Shown in pieces: positions 6,086-14,743 of a stretch of DNA of 22,509 nucleotides. This DNA is from JARDZI01 sp041639705. Its GTDB lineage: Bacteria; Bacillota; Clostridia; Clostridiales; Caloramatoraceae. The stretch spans positions 1-22,509 of the forward strand of contig JBEQBT010000019.1 in assembly GCA_041639705.1 (NCBI GenBank), written 5' to 3'. Within the stretch, counting starts at the first letter, position 1, and each line of letters starts with the position of its first letter. The notes below the pieces were generated by a model. That model had not been told where the DNA came from. It ran no database searches and worked only from the letters and a program-made list of their open reading frames with translations. The position numbers and the translations under genes are program-made.

Positions 6086-6709
6086 ATGATTTCAAAATTT
6101 TTAAGTTTAGAAACTGAAAAACAAAATAGAATCTTTAATGCAGCTCTAAAGGAATTTGCCCAAAAGGGTTATAAAAATGCATCTACTAATGAGATTGTAA
6201 AGTATGCTGAGATATCAAAGGGACTGCTATTTCATTATTTTAAAAATAAAAAGGTGCTCTATTTGTTCCTCTTTGATTATTGTATAGAGGTTTTAGTTGG
6301 CGACTTTTACACTAAAATCGACTTAAGCGAAAGTGATATTATTGCAAGACTAAGACAATTTTCAATGGTTAAGCTCAAAATGCTTGAGCGATATCCAGAT
6401 ATTATAAGATTTGTTGAAGTGGCATATATGGAGGATTCAATTGAGGTAAAGAATGAAATTGAGGTCAGAACTAACAAATTAACTGATAATAACATGAAAA
6501 AGGCATTTGAAGGAATAGATGTTTCCAAATTCAAGGCGGGAATAGATGTGGAAAAGGCTATAAATATTATTATTTGGACATTTGAAGGAATAAGTAATAC
6601 TGAAATAAAAAAGGCAAAACTAACACTATTAGGGAAGATTGACTACGACAGGATACTTGTTGAAGCAGATGTCTATATTGAGATGTTCAAGGAATGGTTT
6701 TATAAATAA
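6086..6709 (+). CDS. TetR/AcrR family repressor, probably autoregulatory
   Basis: The 207-aa protein has a TetR N-terminal helix-turn-helix at about residues 10-55 (IFNAALKEFAQKGYKNASTN, then a segment ending KGLLFHYFKNK). The C-terminal ligand-binding part is divergent, as usual. The ATG at 6086 follows AAGGGTG. It heads an operon with an ABC ATPase (16 bp downstream) and two permeases, and its promoter carries two matching palindromes, so it most likely represses the whole operon until an effector binds. The effector is probably a substrate of the exporter, but its identity is unknown. Confidence 0.9.
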   Translation: MISKFLSLETEKQNRIFNAALKEFAQKGYKNASTNEIVKYAEISKGLLFHYFKNKKVLYLFLFDYCIEVLVGDFYTKIDLSESDIIARLRQFSMVKLKMLERYPDIIRFVEVAYMEDSIEVKNEIEVRTNKLTDNNMKKAFEGIDVSKFKAGIDVEKAINIIIWTFEGISNTEIKKAKLTLLGKIDYDRILVEADVYIEMFKEWFYK

Positions 6710-6725
6710 AGGGGAGGGTTAAAAA

Positions 6726-7610
6726 ATGAATGTGATAGAAATAAAAAATCTTACTAAAAACTATGGTAAGGCAAGGGGAATTACAAATGTAAGCTTTAAT
6801 GTTGAGGAAGGGGAGATATTTGGCTTCATTGGACCAAATGGAGCGGGCAAGTCAACCACAATAAGAACCTTGCTTGCGCTTATTCATCCCACAAGTGGCA
6901 GTGCGACCATATTTGGGAAGGACTGCATAAAGTCTGCACCTGAAATTGCAAAGGAAATAGGTTATTTGCCATCAGAGGTATTTTACTATGATAATATGAA
7001 GGTTATTGATCTTTTAAAATACTCCGCAAGCTTTTATAAAAAGGACTGTACTAAAAGAATGAAGGAACTTGCAGAAATAATGGAACTTGATCTGAATAAG
7101 AAGATAGATGATTTATCCTTTGGAAACAAAAAAAAGGTTGGAATAGTTCAGGGATTGCTACATGAACCAAAGCTTATAATACTTGATGAACCAACCAGTG
7201 GACTGGATCCACTTATGCAGCAAAAATTCTTTGACCTTTTGAAGGAGGAAAATAAGAAGGGTTCAACAGTATTGTTTTCCTCACATATATTAAGTGAGGT
7301 TCAAAGGCTGTGTAACCGCGTTGCAATCATCAAGGAAGGAAAGATAATTAAGCTTGAAAAGATGAGCACCCTAACAGAAAACAACTACAAAAGGTTTAAG
7401 ATTGAGATGGAGTCAAGTATAGATAAGGATTATTTTATAACTAAGGGCGTTAAGGAATTAAAAATTGATGGCAATATTGTGACCTTCTTATTTAAGGGAA
7501 ATATAAACTCTATTATGAAAAAGTTTGGTGCTATTGAAATATCTAATGTTTGGATAGAAGAACCGGATCTAGAGGAAATATTCATTCATTACTATGAAAA
7601 GGAGGAATAG
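6726..7610 (+). CDS. ABC transporter ATP-binding protein (ABC-2 type export)
   Basis: This 294-aa ATPase has Walker A GPNGAGKST (residues 36-44), signature LSFGN (130-134, in place of LSGGQ), Walker B LIILDEP (catalytic Glu155) and the switch histidine in FSSHILSE. A C-terminal ~80-residue extension after the ATPase core is usual for drug or antibiotic exporters of the CcmA/DrrA type. A strong GGGGAGGG site precedes the ATG. It should pair with the two membrane proteins encoded next. The LSFGN signature still looks functional because its Ser and Gly are kept. Confidence 0.92.
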   Translation: MNVIEIKNLTKNYGKARGITNVSFNVEEGEIFGFIGPNGAGKSTTIRTLLALIHPTSGSATIFGKDCIKSAPEIAKEIGYLPSEVFYYDNMKVIDLLKYSASFYKKDCTKRMKELAEIMELDLNKKIDDLSFGNKKKVGIVQGLLHEPKLIILDEPTSGLDPLMQQKFFDLLKEENKKGSTVLFSSHILSEVQRLCNRVAIIKEGKIIKLEKMSTLTENNYKRFKIEMESSIDKDYFITKGVKELKIDGNIVTFLFKGNINSIMKKFGAIEISNVWIEEPDLEEIFIHYYEKEE

Positions 7611-7612
7611 GG

Positions 7613-8407
7613 ATGAACATGTACCTACATGAATTAAGAGCATATAGAAAATCAACAATTATCTGGACTTGTTCCATGGTTGGGTTGCTTGTATTCTTTC
7701 TATCTATGTTTCCTGCTTTTTCAAGGGATGCTGAAGAATTTAGTAAGCTAATCCAAGGCTATCCAGAGGAAGTTAGAAAGGCATTTGGTATAGGTTCAAA
7801 TATTACAACCTTTTTTGGCTTTTACACATATATATTTTTTTATATAGTACTTTGTGGAGCTATTCAGTCTATGAATTTAGGAATTTCAATTATTTCCAAG
7901 GAGGTACGCCAAAAAACAGCGGATTTTCTTTTAACGAAGCCAGTTACACGTAAGCAAATAGTTACATCAAAGCTTCTGGCAGTGCTAACATCCCTAGGCT
8001 TAACTAATATTGTTTTTATAATTTCTGCAGGGATTATGAGCAGCATTGTTAAAACCCAGGAGTTTAGCATGAAAATATTCATATTGATTTCCATTACAAT
8101 GTTTTTTGTTCAATTGATATTTATGATAATGGGAGTTTTTATTTCAGTAATTCTGCCTAAGATTAGGTCTGTAATTGGAGTTTCACTTGGAGTTGTTTTT
8201 AGCTTTTTCATAATCAATATGTTTGGTTCAATAATTGGAGATGAAGCACTTAGATATATAACTCCATTCAAGTATTTTGATACAGCATATATTATAAAGA
8301 ATAGTGGTTATGAAACACAATTTGTAATAATAGGAATAGTATTTGTTGCTGCAGCCACAATAGCCAGTTACATTATTTATATGAAAAAAGACATCCATGC
8401 AGTGTAG
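7613..8407 (+). CDS. ABC-2 type permease, first of a tandem pair
   Basis: A 264-aa membrane protein with about six hydrophobic segments (starting near residues 15-35 and ending near 238-258). It shares motifs with the next gene: S/NIISKE, K(T)xxFLxxKPVxRxxI and LxYxTPFKYF. These are typical of ABC-2 permeases of the NosY/YtrC-like kind. It starts 3 bp after the ATPase stop, with AAGGAGG inside the end of that gene, so translation is coupled. The two permeases probably form a heterodimeric channel with the ATPase. The cargo (drug, peptide or lipid) cannot be told from sequence. Confidence 0.88.
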   Translation: MNMYLHELRAYRKSTIIWTCSMVGLLVFFLSMFPAFSRDAEEFSKLIQGYPEEVRKAFGIGSNITTFFGFYTYIFFYIVLCGAIQSMNLGISIISKEVRQKTADFLLTKPVTRKQIVTSKLLAVLTSLGLTNIVFIISAGIMSSIVKTQEFSMKIFILISITMFFVQLIFMIMGVFISVILPKIRSVIGVSLGVVFSFFIINMFGSIIGDEALRYITPFKYFDTAYIIKNSGYETQFVIIGIVFVAAATIASYIIYMKKDIHAV

Positions 8408-8434
8408 ACTTTAAAATGAGGAGGTGTTACTTAT

Positions 8435-9232
8435 ATGAATATATTTTTTAGAGAAATTAAGGCAAATAGAAAATCCCTTATATTCTGGATGGCTGGTTTG
8501 CTTTTTATGATTGTTGGAGGAATGGGCAAATACGGTGGGGCAGCAGCTTCAGGTCAATCCATGAATGAAATTGTACAGCAAATGCCAAGGTCACTGCAAG
8601 CAATTATTGGAGTTGGTTCATTTGATTTAACAACAGTGAGTGGTTATTATGGAATGCTTTTTATATTCTTAGTTTTAATGGCTACCATACATGCTGCAAT
8701 GCTGGGTGCTAACATTATTTCAAAGGAGCAGGCCGATAAAACATCGGAGTTCTTATTTGTAAAACCTGTTTCTAGGTCCAAAATTATAACATGGAAGTTG
8801 GCAACGGCTATTGCTAATATAGTTATTTTCAATGTAGTTACAGGAGTTTTATCTGGTATAATGGTTAATTATTATGAAAAGGGTGAATCAATAACAGGAG
8901 ATATTTTAAAGCTATTGGTTGGAATGTTTATATTGCAGATTATGTTTCTTCTTATAGGAACAGGAATAGCAGCAACAAGTAAAAATACAAAGACACCAGC
9001 GTCCGCAACGACAGGAATACTTTTGGCTGCCTATATGCTTTCATTGGGCATTGACATGAATGAAAAATTGGATTTTCTAAAATATCTTACTCCCTTCAAA
9101 TATTTTGAGGCTAAGAACCTAATGTTTGGAGGAGGATTTGACCCAGTTTTCCTGGTCCTCTCAATTGGGATAATAGTTTCTTTGTTAAGTGTAACATATG
9201 TATTTTATAAAAAGAGAGATTTAAATGTATAA
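8435..9232 (+). CDS. ABC-2 type permease, second of a tandem pair
   Basis: A 265-aa paralogue of the preceding gene, with the same layout: membrane-buried N-terminal segment, ANIISKEQADKTSEFLFVKP, SRSKIITWK and LKYLTPFKYFEAKNL near the C-terminus. A GAGGTG site precedes the ATG. The two permeases clearly arose by duplication but are well diverged, which fits a long-lived heterodimer. It is the last gene of the TetR operon, followed by a terminator at 9269. Confidence 0.88.
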   Translation: MNIFFREIKANRKSLIFWMAGLLFMIVGGMGKYGGAAASGQSMNEIVQQMPRSLQAIIGVGSFDLTTVSGYYGMLFIFLVLMATIHAAMLGANIISKEQADKTSEFLFVKPVSRSKIITWKLATAIANIVIFNVVTGVLSGIMVNYYEKGESITGDILKLLVGMFILQIMFLLIGTGIAATSKNTKTPASATTGILLAAYMLSLGIDMNEKLDFLKYLTPFKYFEAKNLMFGGGFDPVFLVLSIGIIVSLLSVTYVFYKKRDLNV

Positions 9233-9268
9233 TCGGATAATGGTAGGATAAGTATTGTTTGTGAACTA

Positions 9269-9297
9269 AGGAGCACTTTATACAAGTGCTCCTTTTG
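9269..9297 (+). terminator. Terminator of the TetR-ABC operon
   Basis: AAGGAGCACTT pairs with AAGTGCTCCTT around a 5-nt loop, then a short T-run. Confidence 0.85.
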
Positions 9298-9333
9298 TAA
9301 GTGGCAGCCATATGACTTATTACATATTTGCGG

Positions 9334-9572
9334 TAATGCGTCGTAAGGCGCCAGGCGTTGCAATAGACGAAGTAACGTTTTATATGTCATCCTGAACGTA
9401 GTGAAGGGTCTTTCTCTGAGGTGAGTACTAAGATTCGACCCTGCGCTCAGAATGACAAATATCCCGCTGGGTGACAGGCACTTCACATTCACATTTCACC
9501 TATTGCGACGTGGGCCATTGGTGCCAGCCACATGAGATTATGAGATTTCATTTTTTTGCGACGCATTCTTCC
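9334..9572 (-). mobile_element. MITE-like element A, inverted relative to element B
   Basis: One end is TAATGCGTCGTAAGG and the other, read inward on the minus strand, is GGAAGAATGCGTCGCAA. The same two ends bound 14443-14654 in opposite orientation. The ends are imperfect inverted repeats of each other (AATGCGTCG core). Inside is a degenerate GTCATCCTGA palindrome (9386-9456), and an inner inverted pair (GTTGCAATAG near 9355, CTATTGCGAC near 9500) suggests nesting. A segment at 9520-9540 matches one arm of the hairpin at 16257. No protein gene is present. With its flanks it accounts for most of the gene-free stretch 9298-9621. Confidence 0.65.
9386..9456. repeat. Palindromic repeat, GTCATCCTGA family, copy 2
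   Basis: Left arm GTCATCCTGAACGTAGTGAA, right arm ending GCGCTCAGAATGAC; the arms pair imperfectly and the centre has diverged. Confidence 0.8.
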
Positions 9573-9621
9573 TATTATATTCAACAATCTATTTGTTCAA
9601 AATAAATTCATATATACTTAG

Positions 9622-9651
9622 TTGACGGACAAACATAAACAGGTGTAGAAT
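9622..9651 (+). promoter_or_regulatory. Promoter of the MarR-ABC operon
   Basis: TTGACG and TAGAAT are separated by 18 bp, about 75 bp before the marR-type start. I see no clean palindromic operator. Confidence 0.6.
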
Positions 9652-9725
9652 ATACTTTGCATAAGAAATATATTAACACGAAACTTTCTTGAACGAAATA
9701 ATATTATAAGAGGGTGAATTAACAA

Positions 9726-10169
9726 GTGGAAGAAGAAATGAGTAAGGGTATTATGGCGATTCGTCTTATAAAGCAGGTTATGGGAAGCATTAAGCGAAGT
9801 ATGGGAAAGCAGTTTGAGGAAATGAATGTTACAGGACCACAGGGAATGCTTGTGGGAACTCTTATCCATCATGGAGAAATGAAAATAAGTGATTTAAGTG
9901 AAAACCTGGGACTATCCAACAGCACTGTTTCAGGGATTGTAGACAGGCTAGAAAATCAGGGATTAGTTGAGAGAACAAGAAGCACAGAGGATAGAAGAGT
10001 AGTATATGTAAATATTACCCCAGAGTTCAAGAAGAATGCCAAGGAACACTTCAAGGAATTCGAAAAGAAATTTGAGTCAATGATGAGTAAAGCCACTGCT
10101 GAGGAGCTTGACACAATACTAAAAGGACTAGCAACCCTTAAAGAAGTAATTGATAGGCAAAAGGAATAG
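9726..10169 (+). CDS. MarR family transcriptional regulator
   Basis: This 147-aa protein has the MarR winged helix: MKISDLSENLGLSNSTVSGI as the helix-turn-helix (about residues 52-72), then the wing with the conserved DRRVVYVNIT. It starts at GTG 9726, 9 nt after GAGGGTG; an ATG four codons later is the alternative. It is followed after 105 bp by two genes for a heterodimeric ABC exporter, a common arrangement in Firmicutes in which MarR represses the pump and itself until a drug or other ligand binds. A weak promoter-like pair (TTAACA-17-TATTAT, 10225-10253) lies between marR and the pump, so the pump may also be transcribed separately. Confidence 0.9.
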   Translation: MEEEMSKGIMAIRLIKQVMGSIKRSMGKQFEEMNVTGPQGMLVGTLIHHGEMKISDLSENLGLSNSTVSGIVDRLENQGLVERTRSTEDRRVVYVNITPEFKKNAKEHFKEFEKKFESMMSKATAEELDTILKGLATLKEVIDRQKE

Positions 10170-10274
10170 TTCTAATAAAAAACGCCTATAATCTCACAGA
10201 TGGATAAAGACTATAATGTAGAAATTAACATTAAACTAAGTAGGCTATATTATTTATTAAGGAGTAGATAAGAC

Positions 10275-12500
10275 ATGTTAAAACTAGCAAAATATTTAAA
10301 ACCCTTTGCAGGGTTGATAATTGCAGCTGTAATACTGTTGTTTGTTCAGGCAATGTCAGACTTAGCACTTCCTGACTATATGTCAAATATCGTAAACAAG
10401 GGTATTCAGCAGGGTGGCATTGTAAATGCAGTGCCAGAAGTAATTAGAGAAAGTCAGATGAACAGGCTTAATATATTCATGAATGAAGAAGATAAGTCTG
10501 AGATTATGAAAAATTATACTCTAATCGATAAATCAAACCAAGAATATGATAATTATGCAAAGGTTTATCCAGCACTTGAGAAGGAAAACATTTATATTCT
10601 TAATGATGTTGATAAAACGGAAATTGGAAAAATGGATATCCCAATGGGAAAGGCTCTGCTTGCAGTTTCAGGGGTTGAGAAAATAAAGGCAGGTGCAAAA
10701 AATGGGGTAATAGATTTTAATGGAATGAAAATTCCTGCAGATACAGATCTTTTTGCAATGCTCGGGAAACTGCCAAAGGAACAGATTAATAAATTGTCCG
10801 AGGATATGAATAAGCAATTTGTAGCACTAGATGATAAAATGATCATACAGGCAGCTGCACCTGCAGTTAAAGCAGAATATACTGCACTGGGAATGAATAC
10901 TGATAAAATTCAAAGCAGATATATTATCAATGTTGGATTTCTGATGTTACTAATTTCTCTTCTAAGTGCAGTGTCTACTGTATTAGTTGGATTCATAGCA
11001 GCAAAAGTTGCCGCAGGTCTATCAAGAAACCTGAGGAAAGACGTGTTTACCAAGGTGGAGAACTTCTCTAATACTGAGTTTGATAAATTCTCAACTGCAT
11101 CACTTATAACCCGAACAACAAATGATATTACTCAAATTCAGATGCTGGTTGTAATAATGATAAGATTGGTAATATATGCACCTATTATGGGGGTGGGAGG
11201 AGTAATTAGAGCTATAAATAAGAGTGCATCCATGTCTTGGATCATTGCTGTGGCAGTTGTGGTACTCCTAGGCCTTATACTTACAGTATTCACAGTAGCG
11301 ATGCCAAAATTCAAGATTATACAAAAGCTCATAGACAGGCTTAATCTGGTTACCCGAGAAAACCTTTCAGGAATGATGGTTATTAGAGCCTTCAATACAC
11401 AAAGGTTTGAGGAAAATCGATTTGACAAAGCAAATATAGACCTTACAAGGACGAACTTGTTTGTGAATAGAGTAATGGTTGTGATGTTTCCAATTATGAT
11501 GTTAATAATGAATGGAGTCACACTGTTGATTGTCTGGGTAGGTGCACAACAAATAGCAGAGTCAAGCATGCAGGTTGGAGATATGATGGCATTTATGCAG
11601 TATGCACTACAGATTCTTTTTTCCTTCCTAATGCTTTCAATGATGTTTATTGTGGTACCAAGGGCAGCTGTATCTGCACAACGTATTGCCGAGGTTCTTG
11701 AGACTAAGCCAACAATTGTTGATCCAAAGCAACCAAAGAGCCTTGGTAATAAAGTAAAGGGTATAATTGATTTTAAGAATGTATCCTTTAAATATCCAGG
11801 AGCTGAAGAAGATGTACTAAGGGATATTAACTTCAAAGCCATTCCTGGTCAAACCACAGCCTTTATAGGTTCCACAGGTTCAGGTAAGACTACCCTAATA
11901 AACCTAATTCCACGTTTTTATGATGTAACAGCTGGAAAAGTCTTAATCGATGGAATAGATGTTAAGGAATTGACTCAGAAGGAATTACGCTCTAAGGTAG
12001 GTTATATTCCTCAAAAGGGCTCCTTATTCAGTGGTACTATTGAGTCAAACTTAAAATATGCAGATGAAAATGCAACTGAAGAGGATATAATAAAATCAGC
12101 CGAAATTGCCCAGGCAATGGAATTTATAAATGAAAAGCCTGAGGGCATTAAGGGAGAAATATCCCAGGGCGGAACAAATGTCTCAGGTGGCCAAAAGCAG
12201 AGGTTGTCAATTGCTCGTGCTCTTGTGAAAAAACCCAAAATATATATTTTTGATGACAGCTTTTCTGCTCTTGATTTTAAGACAGATGCTGCACTTAGGA
12301 AAGCATTAAAGGTGCAAACAGGTCAGAGCACAGTATTAATAGTAGCACAGCGTATTTCAACAATTATGAATGCTGAACAGATAATCGTTCTTGATGAGGG
12401 TAAGATAGTTGGCAAGGGAACTCACAAAGAGCTTATGGAAAACTGTGAAACCTACCAGGAGATTGCATTATCACAGCTCTCAAAGGAGGAATTAGCATGA
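10275..12500 (+). CDS. Heterodimeric ABC exporter subunit with a large extracellular domain and degenerate ATP site
   Basis: This 741-aa permease-ATPase fusion has TM1 at about 11-31, then an unusually long ~185-residue insert before TM2 (~218), then TM3-6 and an ATPase from ~495. Walker A is GSTGSGKTT (532-540), signature VSGGQ (636-640) and Walker B IYIFDD. Asp661 replaces the catalytic Glu, and Gln692 (VAQRIST) replaces the switch His. Its own Walker site is therefore non-hydrolytic, while its signature is canonical and completes the active site of the partner. This is the arrangement of BmrCD, LmrCD and TM287/288-type pumps. The insert should face outside the cell; BmrD is reported to have a smaller extracellular domain at this loop. 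The last 4 bp overlap the next gene. Confidence 0.92.
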   Translation: MLKLAKYLKPFAGLIIAAVILLFVQAMSDLALPDYMSNIVNKGIQQGGIVNAVPEVIRESQMNRLNIFMNEEDKSEIMKNYTLIDKSNQEYDNYAKVYPALEKENIYILNDVDKTEIGKMDIPMGKALLAVSGVEKIKAGAKNGVIDFNGMKIPADTDLFAMLGKLPKEQINKLSEDMNKQFVALDDKMIIQAAAPAVKAEYTALGMNTDKIQSRYIINVGFLMLLISLLSAVSTVLVGFIAAKVAAGLSRNLRKDVFTKVENFSNTEFDKFSTASLITRTTNDITQIQMLVVIMIRLVIYAPIMGVGGVIRAINKSASMSWIIAVAVVVLLGLILTVFTVAMPKFKIIQKLIDRLNLVTRENLSGMMVIRAFNTQRFEENRFDKANIDLTRTNLFVNRVMVVMFPIMMLIMNGVTLLIVWVGAQQIAESSMQVGDMMAFMQYALQILFSFLMLSMMFIVVPRAAVSAQRIAEVLETKPTIVDPKQPKSLGNKVKGIIDFKNVSFKYPGAEEDVLRDINFKAIPGQTTAFIGSTGSGKTTLINLIPRFYDVTAGKVLIDGIDVKELTQKELRSKVGYIPQKGSLFSGTIESNLKYADENATEEDIIKSAEIAQAMEFINEKPEGIKGEISQGGTNVSGGQKQRLSIARALVKKPKIYIFDDSFSALDFKTDAALRKALKVQTGQSTVLIVAQRISTIMNAEQIIVLDEGKIVGKGTHKELMENCETYQEIALSQLSKEELA

Positions 12501-14383
12501 ACCAGCAGAAAAACAAAACGACAGATTTTAAGTCCAAGGGCGAACAACGTGGCGGAGGCATGGGACACGGACCTGGGGGAGGTATGATGCAGGGCGGTGA
12601 AAAGTCCAAGAATTTTAAGGGTACAATGAAAAAACTGATTGATTATTTAAGTGTTTATAAAGTAGCAATAATATCAGTGGTTTTATTTGCAGTAGCAAGT
12701 GCTGTATTTTCTATAGTTGGTCCAAAGATTTTGGGAAAGGCCACTACAAAGCTTTTTGAGGGAATAGTAAGTAAAATCTCAGGTACTGGAGATGGAATTG
12801 ATTTTAATTATATTGGAAGAATAATTCTTCTTCTGACAGGGCTATATTTAATAAGTTCTTTGTTTAGTTACATCCAGGGATGGGTAATGTCCAGCGTAGC
12901 TATGAAGGTAAGCTATCGTATGAGGAAGGAAATCTCTGAGAAAATTAATAGAATGCCTCTAAAGTATTTCGAAAGTACAAATCATGGGGAGGTATTGTCA
13001 CGTGTTACTAATGACGTTGATACTGTTAGTCAGACATTGAATCAGAGCTTGTCTCAGATTATTACTTCAGCAACAACAGTTATTGGGGTTATAGCTATGA
13101 TGTTCAGTATAAGCTGGCAGATGACACTTGTGGCACTTGGTATAATTCCAGTATCCATGCTGCTTATAATATTTGTTGTTAAAAAGTCACAAAAATATTT
13201 CAAACAGCAGCAGGAATATCTAGGTCATGTAAATGGCCATGTTGAAGAAATGTATGGTGGTCACCTAGTAATGAAAGCATTTAATGGTGAGGATAAGAGT
13301 ATTGAAAAGTTTGATGAAATGAATAACAAGCTTTATGGGGTAGCATGGAAGTCCCAATTCCTTTCTGGAATGATGATGCCTGTTATGACCTTTGTGGGCA
13401 ACATTGGGTATGTGGCTGTAAGTGTTCTAGGAGGATGGCTTGTTATTAAAAAAAGTATTGAAGTAGGGGATATTCAAGCGTTTATTCAGTATGTGCGCTC
13501 ATTTACACAGCCTATTGCACAGCTTGCGAATATTTCAAACATACTTCAACAAACTGCAGCTTCAGCAGAGCGAGTATTTGAATTTCTAGCTGAGGAGGAA
13601 GAAGTTCCTGAAACTAAAAATCCAGTAAAGCTTGACATTGTACATGGAAGCGTCAAATTTAATAATGTTCACTTTGGTTATAATCCAGATAAGATAATTA
13701 TAAATGACTTTTCAGCACTTATTAAGCCTGGTCAAAAGGTTGCAATTGTTGGACCTACAGGTGCGGGAAAGACAACTATGGTTAAGCTATTAATGCGTTT
13801 TTATGATGTAAATCAAGGAGCAATATTGATTGACGGACATGATATAAGGGAATTTGAACGTGGTGATCTTCGTTCAATGTTTGGTATGGTGCTTCAGGAC
13901 ACCTGGCTATATAACGGAACCATAATGGAAAACATCCGTTATGGAAGACTTGATGCAACTGATGAGGAAGTTAAGGCTGCTTCAAAAGCAGCACATGTTC
14001 ATGGATTTGTGAAAACACTGCCAGATGGTTATAACATGGTTTTGAATGAAGAAGCATCAAACGTATCACAGGGACAGAAGCAGTTATTGACCATTGCAAG
14101 GGCAATACTTGCAGATCCTAGAATTCTTATTCTAGATGAAGCAACTAGCTCTGTTGATACTCGTACAGAGGTTCGAATTCAAAAAGCCATGAATAACCTT
14201 ATGGAAGGTCGTACTAGCTTTATAATTGCGCACCGCCTATCAACTATACGTGATGCAGATTTAATTCTTGTAATGGATCATGGAGATATTGTTGAACAGG
14301 GCAACCACAAAGAACTCCTTGCAAAGGGAGGTTTCTATGCAAACCTCTACAACAGCCAATTTGAAGCAGCACAAGCAAGCTAA
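12497..14383 (+). CDS. Heterodimeric ABC exporter subunit with the catalytic ATP site
   Basis: This 628-aa partner has a Gly/Met-rich cytoplasmic N-terminus (about residues 15-35), six membrane segments and an ATPase. Walker A is GPTGAGKTT (419-427), signature VSQGQ (523-527, noncanonical), Walker B ILILDE with catalytic Glu548, and switch His579 (IAHRLST). Hydrolysis should occur here using the VSGGQ of the partner, while the VSQGQ faces the degenerate site of the partner. The asymmetry is exactly complementary to the first subunit, strong evidence for an obligate heterodimer. The ATGA overlap implies coupled translation and equal amounts. The family exports hydrophobic drugs or lipids; the real substrate is unknown. 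Confidence 0.93.
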   Translation: MNQQKNKTTDFKSKGEQRGGGMGHGPGGGMMQGGEKSKNFKGTMKKLIDYLSVYKVAIISVVLFAVASAVFSIVGPKILGKATTKLFEGIVSKISGTGDGIDFNYIGRIILLLTGLYLISSLFSYIQGWVMSSVAMKVSYRMRKEISEKINRMPLKYFESTNHGEVLSRVTNDVDTVSQTLNQSLSQIITSATTVIGVIAMMFSISWQMTLVALGIIPVSMLLIIFVVKKSQKYFKQQQEYLGHVNGHVEEMYGGHLVMKAFNGEDKSIEKFDEMNNKLYGVAWKSQFLSGMMMPVMTFVGNIGYVAVSVLGGWLVIKKSIEVGDIQAFIQYVRSFTQPIAQLANISNILQQTAASAERVFEFLAEEEEVPETKNPVKLDIVHGSVKFNNVHFGYNPDKIIINDFSALIKPGQKVAIVGPTGAGKTTMVKLLMRFYDVNQGAILIDGHDIREFERGDLRSMFGMVLQDTWLYNGTIMENIRYGRLDATDEEVKAASKAAHVHGFVKTLPDGYNMVLNEEASNVSQGQKQLLTIARAILADPRILILDEATSSVDTRTEVRIQKAMNNLMEGRTSFIIAHRLSTIRDADLILVMDHGDIVEQGNHKELLAKGGFYANLYNSQFEAAQAS

Positions 14384-14392
14384 GAAGCATAT

Positions 14393-14434
14393 CATAATAG
14401 CTTCATGTCCAATTGGATATGAAGCTATTATTGT
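14393..14434 (+). terminator. Probable terminator hairpin after the ABC exporter operon
   Basis: AATAGCTTCATGTCC pairs with GGATATGAAGCTATT around a 4-nt loop (15 bp with one wobble). The following T tract is poor, so termination strength is uncertain. Confidence 0.6.
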
Positions 14435-14491
14435 ATGTAATTGGAAGAATGCGTCGCAACAAGTGAATATCTAACACCCAGCAGTAACTTT

Positions 14492-14564
14492 GTCATTCTG
14501 AGCGCAGCGAAGAATCTTCTTTATCCAAGTTGCATGAAAAATTCTTCACTACGTTCAGAATGAC
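14492..14564. repeat. Palindromic repeat, GTCATCCTGA family, copy 3
   Basis: Arms GTCATTCTGAGCGCAGCGAA and TTCACTACGTTCAGAATGAC pair with a few mismatches; lies inside element B. Confidence 0.85.
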
Positions 14565-14569
14565 AGGTA

Positions 14570-14596
14570 GTAGGGGCGAACAGTGTTCGCCCCTAC
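14570..14596. repeat. Perfect short palindrome GTAGGGGCGAAC
   Basis: GTAGGGGCGAAC, AGT, GTTCGCCCCTAC: 12-bp arms and a 3-nt loop, GC-rich against the AT-rich surroundings. A degenerate relative (GTAGGGGCAAACTG) lies near 16403. I recall similar palindromes in many unrelated genomes. Confidence 0.85.
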
Positions 14597-14669
14597 ACAG
14601 GAACCCATTGTACAAAAGGTGTACCTATGATACCGCCCACCTTACGACGCATTACTACACTAATATACA

Positions 14670-14698
14670 TTTACTTACCTTCGTTTATTATATATAAT
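14670..14698 (+). promoter_or_regulatory. Promoter of the MATE gene
   Basis: TTTACT and a perfect TATAAT are 17 bp apart, just outside element B and 45 bp before the start codon. Confidence 0.65.
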
Positions 14699-14743
14699 GG
14701 TTAAGTACGCTACTATTGACATACTGAAAGAGAGGCTGATATT

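Larger units (their letters stand above)
14443..14654 (+). mobile_element. MITE-like element B
   Basis: Bounded by GGAAGAATGCGTCGCAA on the left and, inverted, TAATGCGTCGTAAGG on the right, the same ends as element A (9334-9572) in the opposite orientation. The interior is partly alignable to A (CACCCAGC followed by TGTCATTCTGAGCGCAG) but carries a different second palindrome at 14570-14596. No gene is present. With the hairpin at 14393 it fills the gap between the ABC operon and the MATE gene. Confidence 0.65.

Noticed and set aside
9205..9492. Minus-strand frames across 9111-9492
   Set aside because: They translate repeats and terminator sequence, with no ribosome binding site.
11138..11842. 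Long minus-strand open frame (234 codons) within the ABC exporter
   Set aside because: It is antisense to a clear ABC exporter gene with intact motifs, has no family features and is a codon-bias shadow.
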